Below are positions 51,811 through 60,248 of a stretch of 64,000 nt of DNA, piece by piece; position 1 is the first letter of the stretch, and each line of letters starts with the position of its first letter. Both the position numbers and the translations under genes were made by a program. Where the stretch lies: the NCBI RefSeq assembly GCF_018309085.1, contig NZ_CP070502.1, positions 310,001 to 374,000 of the forward strand, written 5' to 3'. The notes under the pieces are model-generated. The model was given only the letters and a program-made list of their open reading frames with translations. It was not told the DNA's origin and did not search any database. Source of the DNA: Sporosarcina sp. Marseille-Q4063. GTDB lineage: Bacteria > Bacillota > Bacilli > Bacillales_A > Planococcaceae.

Positions 51811-52521
51811 TCAGCCGTTGGTCGTAGATTTCCGCTTTCTGAAAGCCAACCATAATAAGACGAAAATGATTAGCGCTACTGCTTCAAGAGAAAAAATATA
51901 CCACGGATATGGACCTAAAAAATCTAGTAAGCTTCCATTTGCCGGTTTCATGCGTAAAAACATATAATTAGCATCAAAGACTTGATTTACAAAAAATATG
52001 AATGGCAGCAATATATTTAAAACAATCATCGTATTCACAATTCCTCTAAATGTTGGCCTGTATCCTTTAATCCAAGTGAAATAAAGCGCCGTCAAGATAA
52101 TCCCGATATGCGTATAGAAAAAGTGGAAGTACCTAAAATGCGGAAATCCCACATCGAGAACAGGTGTTCCGATTGCCTGAATAGCCCCTCCAATACCGGC
52201 ATAGAAGACGAACATATATAAGCGCCTATTCCCTGTCCATAGCAGTGCGATTGCAACCAATAAGCTTATGCTGCATAATTCAAGCGGCAACGAACTCGAT
52301 AAATTCCAACGATCAGTTGTAACCATCCAAATATGATAAAAGACCTCCATAATCAATAAAGATCCCGCAAAGAGTCGTTCAATTATTCGAAGATGCACGC
52401 GCCGATGCGATAATTTCCTTTTCGATATAAACAACAGAGATACACATAAGAACAACAATACTATCGCCATTGCATGCTGAATCGAAAACATCACGAACGA
52501 AGGTTCATTTCCATTTGCCAT
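51811..52521 (-). CDS. YwaF/TIGR02206 family membrane protein
   Basis: A 236-residue protein with about seven helices: NGNEPSFVMFSIQHAMAIVL, LPLELCSISLLVAIALL, FFYTHIGIILTALYF, FLGPYPWYIFSLEAVAL. The LPLELCS and HxxFxxxHxG-like motifs are typical of TIGR02206 (YwaF), a family of integral membrane proteins of unknown role. It is divergent from the germination operon. Confidence 0.85.
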   Translation of the reverse strand: MANGNEPSFVMFSIQHAMAIVLLFLCVSLLFISKRKLSHRRVHLRIIERLFAGSLLIMEVFYHIWMVTTDRWNLSSSLPLELCSISLLVAIALLWTGNRRLYMFVFYAGIGGAIQAIGTPVLDVGFPHFRYFHFFYTHIGIILTALYFTWIKGYRPTFRGIVNTMIVLNILLPFIFFVNQVFDANYMFLRMKPANGSLLDFLGPYPWYIFSLEAVALIIFVLLWLAFRKRKSTTNG

Positions 52522-52649
52522 CCTATCATCTCATTTCAATTAGACTATTTGAGATTATTATAGCATCACTCGGTCAGTGATTATGTATAGATAATCACTT
52601 AGAAGTCAATTCTAGAAGCGAAGTCAGTGATGAGATGAGGGTGAGTTAA

Positions 52650-54197
52650 ATTTTCAGAAAAAAATCCAAACCTTCTTCCGCCCAAAAACAGTCGGCTGCT
52701 AAAGGTGAAAAAAATAATGAAGCAAACACGAAAAAGAAAGTACCAACTTCTGCGACTGATTTTATTCAGTCGGTAAGTAACGCCGTTCATAACTCATCGG
52801 ATTTAATGGTTAAATCAGTGCCTCCAGAACTTACTTTCATTTACATAGATAACCTTGTGGATAACCAGACGTTGAATAATCATATCCTCCAGGACTTGTC
52901 AAAGCATGAAAATCTTTCGCCGGAAAATATACCGTCCATATTGTCAATACCGCATGTGGAATTGGCTGATGAGTTAGAGAAAGCAGTTATTTCGATGATG
53001 GACGGATCAGTGCTGATTCACCTAGAGGGTCACTCGACAGTTGTATTGGCAAATATTCCAACCAACGAAACGCGGTCGTTATCAGCGCCTGAAATGGAAT
53101 CCCAGGTAATCGGTTCCCAAGTCGCCTTCAACGAAAGCCTGTCAACGAATGTCTCTTTAATTCGCAGGTATATAAAAAATCCGAATCTTTGTAATGAAAA
53201 CTTACAAGTTGGAAAGCAATCGAACACATCGATTGCGATGTTATACATTAAAGGCGTTGCCTCCGATGAAATGGTCAAGACTCTGAGACAAAGGATTACC
53301 GACCTTGAAACGGATTCTGTAATGGATAGCTCGATTCTTGAACAACTGATTGACGATAACTCGTTTTCGATTTTCCCTCAAATGTTGCTAACAGAAAGAC
53401 CGGACAAGGTTTGTGCTGAACTATTATTTGGTAAGATAGCGGTCATCGTAGACGGCAGTTCCATGGTAATCGTTTGCCCGCACTCATTTCTCGAGTTCTT
53501 GCAAAGTCAGGAAGATCAAAATGTACGATGGCAGATCGCTACATTTCTTAGGTTATTAAGATTTAGTGCAGTGGTGCTATCAATTTTTTTAACACCTTTA
53601 TATGTCGCAGCATTAACATATCATTACGAGGTCATTCCACAAACGCTTTTAGTTCCGTTAAGTGAATCAAGAGCTTTAGTTCCTTTCCCGCCTATATTCG
53701 AAGCGCTGCTATTGGAAATAATGATAGAGTTGTTAAGGGAAGCTGGAATCAGATTACCAACAAAGGTTGGTCAAACCATCGGTATTGTTGGTGGTATAGT
53801 CATTGGAACGGCTGCCGTGGATGCAGGAATTACAAGTAATATATTAATTATCATTGTCGCTATAGGTGCATTGGCATCCTTCACAACACCAAGTTATATG
53901 ATGGGGAATGTCATCAGAGTCATTAGGTTCCCGTTAATCGTTTTTGCCGGGCTTTGGGGGTTTTATGGCATTATGCTGGGGCTTTGTTTTATCCTGGTTC
54001 ACCTTTTGCGCCAATCAAGTTTGGGTTCGCCGTACACAGCGCCTTTTTACCCGCCTCGGTTACTTGATTGGCGGGATAGTCTCATCAGATTGCCTTTTCC
54101 ACTTGCATTTAAAAGACCTTCAAATACTAGACCGGAGGATGAAGATAAATACGAGCCTGAACCGATAAATCCTGAGAATGAACAGAAGGTGAATTAG
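52650..54197 (+). CDS. Spore germinant receptor subunit A (GerAA family), ATT start
   Basis: The in-frame coding extends upstream of the first ATG (52806, no ribosome site) to a unit starting with ATT at 52650, four bases after AGGGTGAG. The extension encodes FRKKSKPSSAQKQ..., the basic, disordered N-terminus usual in GerA subunits. The total is 515 residues. The N-terminal cytosolic domain contains SLIRRYIKNPNLCNENLQVG; the membrane part has PLYVAALTYHYEVIPQTLL and GGIVIGTAAVDAG. GerA, GerB and GerC subunits form the inner-membrane receptor that senses nutrients. ATG mutated to ATT, or a true ATT start, are both possible. Confidence 0.9.
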   Translation: MFRKKSKPSSAQKQSAAKGEKNNEANTKKKVPTSATDFIQSVSNAVHNSSDLMVKSVPPELTFIYIDNLVDNQTLNNHILQDLSKHENLSPENIPSILSIPHVELADELEKAVISMMDGSVLIHLEGHSTVVLANIPTNETRSLSAPEMESQVIGSQVAFNESLSTNVSLIRRYIKNPNLCNENLQVGKQSNTSIAMLYIKGVASDEMVKTLRQRITDLETDSVMDSSILEQLIDDNSFSIFPQMLLTERPDKVCAELLFGKIAVIVDGSSMVIVCPHSFLEFLQSQEDQNVRWQIATFLRLLRFSAVVLSIFLTPLYVAALTYHYEVIPQTLLVPLSESRALVPFPPIFEALLLEIMIELLREAGIRLPTKVGQTIGIVGGIVIGTAAVDAGITSNILIIIVAIGALASFTTPSYMMGNVIRVIRFPLIVFAGLWGFYGIMLGLCFILVHLLRQSSLGSPYTAPFYPPRLLDWRDSLIRLPFPLAFKRPSNTRPEDEDKYEPEPINPENEQKVN

Positions 54198-55310
54198 GTG
54201 AAAACCTCCATCCAAATTGCTCCCAGAGATACGATTAATGCTTTTCTTCTTTTTTTCATCATTCATACCGCTCAAATCGGGATCGGGATACAAGGTTTTC
54301 AGCGGATTATATACGAGGACACAAAACAAGATGCGTGGATTGCTGTCCTACTAGCCGGCCTCGCTACGCATATCATCGCAATTTTCATGATTAGGACATT
54401 GGAAATGTACGGTTCAAATGACTTATACGGCATTCACCAAGATATATTCGGTAAATGGATTGGAAACATTTTTAATGTCCTATATATCCTTTACAGTTCA
54501 ATCGCATTTTTTGCCGTTTTCAGGAATTACATTGAAGTCGTTCAAACTTGGGTTTTTCCAGATTTGAATACGTTGTTTCTGGCGGTTTCGTTATTATTAA
54601 TCGTAATTTATACGTTTACGGGCGGTCTGCGGGTAATTGTGGGTGTTTCATTTTTTAGTTTTGTACTTGGCGTATGGCTTCTCCCGATGTTGGCATATCC
54701 GATGAAGTATATGGAACCTAGAAACCTTCTACCCATTTTAGAGGCCAATATTGGTGGAATGCTTAAAGGCATACAATCCATGACCTTTACAGTAATCGGC
54801 TTTGAAATATTATATATAATTTATCCTTTTGTAAAAGATAAAGAGAATGTGAAAAAGCATGTTCATCTTGGTTTGCTCGTGACGACCTTGATTTACTTAG
54901 CCGTTATGATGGTTACGTTGACTTACTTCACTGGGGATCAATTAAGTAAAACCATTTGGGCTACATTGTCTTTATTTAGTATTGTCAAATTTCCGTTCAT
55001 TGAACGATTGGAGTATATTGTCGTATGTTTTTGGATGTTAATCATTTTACCGAACCTTTGTCTCTTTTTATGGGCTGCTTTTCGCGGAACCAGTCGACTG
55101 GTCAAAGTAAGTGCGAATAAATTCGTCTGGATATTTACTTTCTTAATTTTAACAGTAAGTGTGATTTTAAAAACACGCACTCAAATAAACATGTTTAATA
55201 ATTACTACGGTCAGTTAGCATTTTATATTGTTTTTGTTTATCCGATTATCTTGTTTTGTTTTGCGGCAGTGAAAAAGAAATTACAATCACGTAAGGAGCA
55301 AATAGATTGA
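54198..55310 (+). CDS. Spore germinant receptor subunit B (GerAB family)
   Basis: A 370-residue permease-like protein of the APC superfamily with ten helices, starting at GTG immediately after the GerA stop, behind AGAAGGTGAAT. GVSFFSFVLGVWLLPMLAYPMKYMEPRNLLPI and the GIGIQGFQR segment are typical of GerB subunits, which bind the germinant. Its stop overlaps the GerC start by 4 bases. Confidence 0.92.
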   Translation: MKTSIQIAPRDTINAFLLFFIIHTAQIGIGIQGFQRIIYEDTKQDAWIAVLLAGLATHIIAIFMIRTLEMYGSNDLYGIHQDIFGKWIGNIFNVLYILYSSIAFFAVFRNYIEVVQTWVFPDLNTLFLAVSLLLIVIYTFTGGLRVIVGVSFFSFVLGVWLLPMLAYPMKYMEPRNLLPILEANIGGMLKGIQSMTFTVIGFEILYIIYPFVKDKENVKKHVHLGLLVTTLIYLAVMMVTLTYFTGDQLSKTIWATLSLFSIVKFPFIERLEYIVVCFWMLIILPNLCLFLWAAFRGTSRLVKVSANKFVWIFTFLILTVSVILKTRTQINMFNNYYGQLAFYIVFVYPIILFCFAAVKKKLQSRKEQID

Positions 55311-56431
55311 AAAAAAATTATGTTATTTTACTGCCGCTATTCATCTGCGTTAGTTTGTTTGGATGCGCTGAAACGAAACTCCTTGAAGAGATAGGTTTAA
55401 CCACGCTAATTGGCTATGATTTGGGAGATGAGGATAATGTTGAAACGACCGCTATTGTTCGGCAAGTGAGCACTGAATTGCAAAGTAAAGTTACAATAAT
55501 AACTGCCACAAACGCTACAAGTGAAGGAACCCGGTCAAAAATTAGTCGACGGGCAGCAGAGAAAATCGTGTCCGGGCAATTAAGAAGTGTCTTATTCGGA
55601 GACGAGTTAGCTAAAGAAGGAATTGGTCATTACATAGATACCTTGTTGAAAAATCCTGCTATAAGTGAAGGCTTGCTTCTGGCATTGGTTGAGGGCGAGT
55701 CGCGACCGTTACTTGAATTCGAGTACCCAGATATCGATGACATCGGAGAACATATTTATAATTTGTTAGATCAAAACATTAAAAATGAGCAGATGATTTC
55801 ATCAACGCTTCATGAAGTAGCCCATGATTATTATGCGTTGGGGAAGGATATTGCGATACCCATCATAAAAAGAGATCAAGAATTGTTGGAGCTTTCCGGA
55901 ATAGCTCTGTTTAATAAGGACAAAAAAATAGGTGAACTCTCTGCTGATGATAGTTTTTACGTAAAATTAAGTCGGGATGATTATCACGCCGGAACATATG
56001 AAATGAAAATTAAAGGCGATGATGTCCCTTCATCTTTATTTAAGGATCTTCCTAAAGAAATTAGTTTAGTCTTCGATCCGGTTAAAACGCAAAAAGATGT
56101 GAAGTTAATTAATCGAACAACTCCTGAATTTAATTTACACATTTCCATGCAAGCAAGATTATTAGAAATAAAGCCAACTGTTAATGCGAGTGACGAAAAA
56201 AACGCGAAGGAACTTGAAAAAGCGATTAATAATAGCCTTTCAAGTGAAATTTCAAGAGTGATTGCTTACACTCAAAAAGTTGGTTCGGACGTTTTTGGCT
56301 ACGGTGAATTTTATAGAAGCTCAGTTCGTCATTCAAACCTGACCGAGGAGAAATGGCATGAAATGTATAAGGAAATGAAAGTGAATGTCAATGTTGACTT
56401 TACATTGCTTAGAAGCGGCACTTTTGACTAA
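55307..56431 (+). CDS. Spore germinant receptor subunit C lipoprotein (Ger(x)C family)
   Basis: A 374-residue lipoprotein: signal peptide with lipobox LFGC (Cys near residue 20), then CAETKLLEEIGLTTLIGYD, SEGTRSKISRRAAEKIVSGQLRSVLFGDELAKEG, and a C-terminal domain ending WHEMYKEMKVNVNVDFTLLRSG, all as in GerC proteins. The TTG start lies inside the GerB stop region after AAGGAG. It completes a gerA-B-C operon. The germinant is unknown. Confidence 0.92.
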   Translation: MKKNYVILLPLFICVSLFGCAETKLLEEIGLTTLIGYDLGDEDNVETTAIVRQVSTELQSKVTIITATNATSEGTRSKISRRAAEKIVSGQLRSVLFGDELAKEGIGHYIDTLLKNPAISEGLLLALVEGESRPLLEFEYPDIDDIGEHIYNLLDQNIKNEQMISSTLHEVAHDYYALGKDIAIPIIKRDQELLELSGIALFNKDKKIGELSADDSFYVKLSRDDYHAGTYEMKIKGDDVPSSLFKDLPKEISLVFDPVKTQKDVKLINRTTPEFNLHISMQARLLEIKPTVNASDEKNAKELEKAINNSLSSEISRVIAYTQKVGSDVFGYGEFYRSSVRHSNLTEEKWHEMYKEMKVNVNVDFTLLRSGTFD

Positions 56432-56460
56432 CTAAAGGGCGTTCAGTACCAGCAAAAACC

Positions 56461-56516
56461 CATAACTTGCATTATGCAAGTTATGCAGACTTCACATAGT
56501 TGCAATATGCAACTAT
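56461..56516. promoter_or_regulatory. Two tandem palindromes built on TTGCAnnnTGCAA
   Basis: CATAACTTGCAT-T-ATGCAAGTTATG (56461-56485) and ATAGTTGCA-ATA-TGCAACTAT (56496-56516) are both perfect palindromes sharing a TTGCA-N3-TGCAA core. Their centres are 33 bases apart. They sit between the convergent gerC and marR-like genes. There is no T-run, so they are poor terminators. They look like paired operator sites for a dimeric regulator, possibly the adjacent MarR protein; this is inference. Confidence 0.5.
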
Positions 56517-56547
56517 AACACGAATCTTTCCTGCTATATATATATAC

Positions 56548-56959
56548 TTACTTAACTTTTTCAGAAAAGAGGTGTAATGACCTCAAAACAGTCTCTCTTT
56601 CAAAGTCGTTCATACTGGATAATGACGCCTCCATGGTTGCAGCGATATTATTATTTATTATTTATTATTTCAACCAGATCTCGACCCGCTTTAGTAAGAG
56701 ACAATAATAATATTCTCCGATCTTTACTGTACGGCGTTCTATTGATTAACTGCTTCTTTTCCAACGTTCCAATTTGTCTGGAGAATGTTGTTATGTCCAT
56801 TCCAATAGCTTCAGCGACTGTTTGCATCGAAGGTTCATCATGCAACGAAGTTTCATATAGAATAGAGCTTTGAACGACAGTAACGCCCTCGCAACTCGAT
56901 TTATGAATCTTATTCAAGTTTTTTATAAGTGCATGAAAAATTGAAATGCTTTTTCCCAT
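56548..56959 (-). pseudogene. MarR family regulator, frame broken at a 7-bp tandem repeat
   Basis: The start is the ATG at 56959 after AGAGGGGG. The frame encodes 102 residues with a winged helix (VTVVQSSILYETSLHDEPSM, DITTFSRQIGTLEKKQLI, DRRILLLSLTKAGRDLVE), then stops at 56651 inside three copies of a 7-bp unit (TTATTAT on the plus strand, 56648-56668). Removing one unit joins it in frame to NIAATMEASLSSMNDFERET...EKVK, ending at 56548: the normal MarR dimerisation helix, giving 134 residues. With three copies the protein lacks that helix and is probably inactive. Repeat-number change could restore it. Confidence 0.82.
56648..56668 (+). repeat. Three tandem copies of TTATTAT inside a MarR gene
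   Basis: The 7-base unit TTATTAT occurs three times exactly. Each copy gained or lost shifts the marR frame by one base, and two or five copies give the full-length frame. Confidence 0.9.
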
Positions 56960-56987
56960 TGAAGTACCCCCTCTTATATGAATATCA

Positions 56988-57026
56988 TGAAAAAACGCGC
57001 TCAAAGTAACGAGTCGCGTTTTTTCA
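56988..57026. terminator. Terminator after AI-2E gene
   Basis: TGAAAAAACGCG and CGCGTTTTTTCA pair around a 15-base loop, between the AI-2E permease gene and the MarR gene, overlapping the permease stop. Confidence 0.88.
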
Positions 57027-58220
57027 TTCTGGTATCTCATATCGATATTTCTTTTCAGGAATATGCTTATTATACCGTACTTTGTATAATTTAAATAAAT
57101 GGGTGACGACTACTTTCAGCAACGCATACCCCGGAATACCGAGAATAACCCCTGCCACACCGAATAACGAACCAGCAGTTAGTAAAACAAATATGATTGT
57201 AATCGGATGAATGCTTAACGACTTCCCCATAATTTGAGGAGAAATAAACTTACCATCTATCAATTGTACAATAGTCCAAACGACTGCGAGTTTTATCAAC
57301 ATAAATGGCGATGTGACAATCGCAATGATAACAGCCGGCGTTATGGCTATTAAAGGACCTAAATAAGGAACAACACTTGTAAACATGGCTATTACACCAA
57401 GAAGTAATGCATACTCCATACCAATAATGCGAAATCCAATCGACACCATTATCCCGATACAAATCGCAACAAGAATTTGTCCTTGAATATATGAACTAAT
57501 TTGATGGTCGGCATCTTTCACGATAACCTCCGCATCATCCCGCATACTTGGCGGCAACATTTTGATAAAGACTTTCGGTAATTTTTCCCCGTCTTTTAAT
57601 AAATAGAAAAGGATGAATGGCACTGTTACAATTGCTAATATGAAACCCGTAAGCGCACTAACAAATGAAGTTAAACCTACGGCAATTCCGCCTACCGTGT
57701 CTGTCAGAAATTTACCGACATTGTCCGGGGCGGATTCCACGATAGCCATCGCATTAATATCAAGACTTTCATAATACGAAGAAAATATGGATGTTCTCAA
57801 AAATGTATCGATGTCCAATGTTAATTTTTTAAAATACGTTGGGAAATCATCTATGAGATTATTAACCTGTGATTTTAAAAAAGGTAGAACCAGAAAAACC
57901 AGTAATGTAATGAGTCCAGCCACACCTAGAAATATTATAAGTATTCCCCAAGGACGAGGAATACGTATTTTTTCTAATAGGCGAAGTATTGGTCTTAATA
58001 AATAATAGCCGATTGATGCCAAAATAATCGGCAAGACGACCGTCGAACTAAATACCTTAATCGGGTAAAATATAAACGAAACTTCTTTGAATACCACAAT
58101 GATTAACCCAATGAGTAAAATTGAAACTAAAACAAATAATGTGCTTTTTCCGCCAAGAAAACGAATAATGTTTACTTTCGAATTTTCTTCATTCACTTTT
58201 GATAGTGGCTCTTGCTTCAA
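57024..58220 (-). CDS. AI-2E family transporter
   Basis: A 398-residue membrane protein: paired helices at the N-terminus, a helical extracytoplasmic stretch (near 85-160), and the family core GQILVAICIGIMVSIGFRIIG, VVPYLGPLIAITPAVIIA, and QLIDGKFISPQIMGKSLSIHPITIIFVLL near 300-330. Family members (YdgG/TqsA, YtvI and others) move small signals or act as Na+/H+ antiporters. TTG start at 58220 behind GAGGGA. A terminator separates it from the MarR gene. Confidence 0.9.
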   Translation of the reverse strand: MKQEPLSKVNEENSKVNIIRFLGGKSTLFVLVSILLIGLIIVVFKEVSFIFYPIKVFSSTVVLPIILASIGYYLLRPILRLLEKIRIPRPWGILIIFLGVAGLITLLVFLVLPFLKSQVNNLIDDFPTYFKKLTLDIDTFLRTSIFSSYYESLDINAMAIVESAPDNVGKFLTDTVGGIAVGLTSFVSALTGFILAIVTVPFILFYLLKDGEKLPKVFIKMLPPSMRDDAEVIVKDADHQISSYIQGQILVAICIGIMVSIGFRIIGMEYALLLGVIAMFTSVVPYLGPLIAITPAVIIAIVTSPFMLIKLAVVWTIVQLIDGKFISPQIMGKSLSIHPITIIFVLLTAGSLFGVAGVILGIPGYALLKVVVTHLFKLYKVRYNKHIPEKKYRYEIPE

Positions 58221-58248
58221 ATTAATCCCTCATTTCGAATCCCTCGGT

Positions 58249-59208
58249 TTAATCGAGTTTCATATTCAAAAACTTTGAAATCGCTTCTTTATTTTTTTCG
58301 AGATTTAATTCGATAACTGATCCTGCATGACTATATGAATTAAACGAATAGGACCCTTCAATCGGGACAGTCATTGTTTCTATATCAGCCCCACCCTTTA
58401 GCGCAAATGAAAGCGCACGAGAGATTTCATCTTTAGTTGTTAAATCGGTATGGATATAGCCTGATAATGCGCCAATGGTTTTGGGTACGTTCATAATTAC
58501 TTTAGGCGTAAACGCTTCGTTCTTTATGGAAGATAATACTTCCTGTTGCCTTGCAACTCGTCCGAAGTCTCCTTCTGAATCGGCGCGGAATCGTGCATAT
58601 CCCAATAGTTCTTTCCCATTTAAATGCTTTTTCCCTTTTTCTAAAGACACGCCAATTTCTTTTGACATTTCTTTTTTGACATCAATTTCAACGCCATTGG
58701 GAAATGCAATATCAACGATTGACTCAAAATTATCAAAGTCTATAATCGCATAATGATGAATCGGGATTCCAAACATCCCGGTGATTGTATCTTTCGTTAA
58801 TTGCACGCCATCTAAATAATAAGCGGTGTTTAGTTTGTATGATTGATAACCTGGTATTTCCGCGTAGATATCTCTCATCAATGAAATAATGCGCATTGTC
58901 CCATCGCTTTTATTCCACGATAATACCATCATCGTATCGGACCTTGATTTCCCTCTGTCATCTTCATCGATACCCAATAATAAATAATTTTCAATTGATG
59001 AATAATTGGGATGGATGCTATCGCCTTTAAATGGACCGGGATCAATGGAATTTCCTTTTGCTATCGATTTACCCGAGTTATATTGAAAGATTGAATAAAG
59101 TCCGATGAGAATAAAAAGTACCGCGAGAATTGCAAAAATCACTCTGCCGATACGAAGTTTTCTCTTTCTGGTTCTTCTTGAGATGTTAATTTCATCATGA
59201 TCTTCCAC
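58249..59208 (-). CDS. LytR-CpsA-Psr (LCP) family wall polymer ligase
   Basis: A 319-residue protein: basic cytosolic start, one helix (VIFAILAVLFILIGLYSIF), then the LCP domain: LLLGIDEDDRGKSRSDTMMVL (near 76-97), ISLMRDIYAEIPGY, KLNTAYYLDG, and YARFRADSEGDFGRVARQQEVL (near 207-228) with conserved Arg residues that bind pyrophosphate. LCP enzymes attach teichoic acids or other polymers to peptidoglycan. GTG start at 59208 behind GGAGGA. It resembles B. subtilis TagT/U/V. Confidence 0.92.
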   Translation of the reverse strand: MEDHDEINISRRTRKRKLRIGRVIFAILAVLFILIGLYSIFQYNSGKSIAKGNSIDPGPFKGDSIHPNYSSIENYLLLGIDEDDRGKSRSDTMMVLSWNKSDGTMRIISLMRDIYAEIPGYQSYKLNTAYYLDGVQLTKDTITGMFGIPIHHYAIIDFDNFESIVDIAFPNGVEIDVKKEMSKEIGVSLEKGKKHLNGKELLGYARFRADSEGDFGRVARQQEVLSSIKNEAFTPKVIMNVPKTIGALSGYIHTDLTTKDEISRALSFALKGGADIETMTVPIEGSYSFNSYSHAGSVIELNLEKNKEAISKFLNMKLD

Positions 59209-59434
59209 TAAAATTCCTCCAAAAATTGTTCTTTTTAAAAGGACGTATAATAATCTCTATGGTTGCATTTTGTTCCATTATCATATCATGATTACCCTTT
59301 TTGCTCTCGTTTATTGTATTAAAACGCTGTTAATATTTCGACGGTTTATTTTCTTACCACGGCATTCCCCCACTTCTAACGAAAGTGATAGTCATATACT
59401 ACAAATAGACTTATCTAGAAAGGCGGTGTTATTT

Positions 59435-59533
59435 ATGGGGTATGAACATGGTAAAGGTCATGGTTCCTCATTTGCTTTAATTGTCGTACTTTTCATCCTG
59501 TTGATTATCATTGGTGCAAGCTTCATTTATTAA
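59435..59533 (+). CDS. YjcZ-like small sporulation peptide
   Basis: A 32-residue peptide, MGYEHGKGHGSSFALIVVLF..., with a Gly/His-rich start and one membrane helix ending IIGASFIY. This is the YjcZ family pattern; in B. subtilis such peptides are made in sporulation. AAAGGCGGTG lies upstream. A longer in-frame frame from 59270 lacks a site and has non-family sequence. Confidence 0.82.
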   Translation: MGYEHGKGHGSSFALIVVLFILLIIIGASFIY

Positions 59534-59658
59534 CCGGTTGAAAAATTATAAGGAATTCGCTCATAGGCACCTCACGTAGATTGGAGCGCTTAATACGCGC
59601 TCTTTTATTATTCCTTTGCTATAATACTTCATATAGAATTGAAAGGTGTCGAATATGA

Positions 59659-60189
59659 ATGGTAGAAAACAAGTTTGAAAAAGCGGCGTTTGCTGGTGGC
59701 TGTTTTTGGTGCATGGTCAAGCCATTTAAAGAATGGAACGGCATACAGGATGTGGTTTCAGGATATATGGGTGGACATGTCGAGAACCCTACATATGAAG
59801 ATGTGAAAAAAGGCGATTCCGGCCATTTGGAAGTCGTAGAAATTACATATGATTCAGAAATATTCTCATATGAAAAATTACTAGAGGTTTTCTGGCAACA
59901 AATTGATCCAACCGATGCAGATGGACAATTCCAGGATCGTGGCCATTCCTACTCAACCGCGATTTTTTATTATACGGACGAGCAGCGTCAAATCGCCGAA
60001 CAATCTAAAGCTAAATTAGACGCAAGCGGAATGTTCGCGAAACCAATCGTCACCCCCGTTCGTCCTGCAGAAACGTTTTACCGTGCTGAAGAATATCACC
60101 AAGATTACCATGAAAAAGAAAAAGAACATTATGAGGAAGACCGTGCACGTTCCGGTCGTGATGAGTTTATAGAAAATCACTGGTCCTAA
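59659..60189 (+). CDS. msrA: Peptide methionine-S-sulfoxide reductase
   Basis: A 176-residue MsrA: active-site GGCFWCM (Cys near residue 15), [29 protein letters not shown], and [15 protein letters not shown]. It repairs oxidised methionine with thioredoxin. There is no MsrB fusion and no extra C-terminal Cys beyond the active-site pair. The ATG at 59659 is used; an overlapping ATG at 59655 is out of frame and stops after seven codons. It differs from many MsrA proteins in having KPFKEWNG after the active site. Confidence 0.95.
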   Translation: MVENKFEKAAFAGGCFWCMVKPFKEWNGIQDVVSGYMGGHVENPTYEDVKKGDSGHLEVVEITYDSEIFSYEKLLEVFWQQIDPTDADGQFQDRGHSYSTAIFYYTDEQRQIAEQSKAKLDASGMFAKPIVTPVRPAETFYRAEEYHQDYHEKEKEHYEEDRARSGRDEFIENHWS

Positions 60190-60196
60190 AGGAGGG

Positions 60197-60241
60197 AATG
60201 GCTAGTGAAATCGAAATGAATTTTCGATTTCACTAGCCATT
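60197..60241. terminator. Bidirectional terminator after msrA
   Basis: AATGGCTAGTGAAATCGAAA and the inverse TTTCGATTTCACTAGCCATT pair nearly perfectly around a few bases, between convergent msrA and the MFS gene. Confidence 0.9.
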
Positions 60242-60248
60242 CTTTTGA

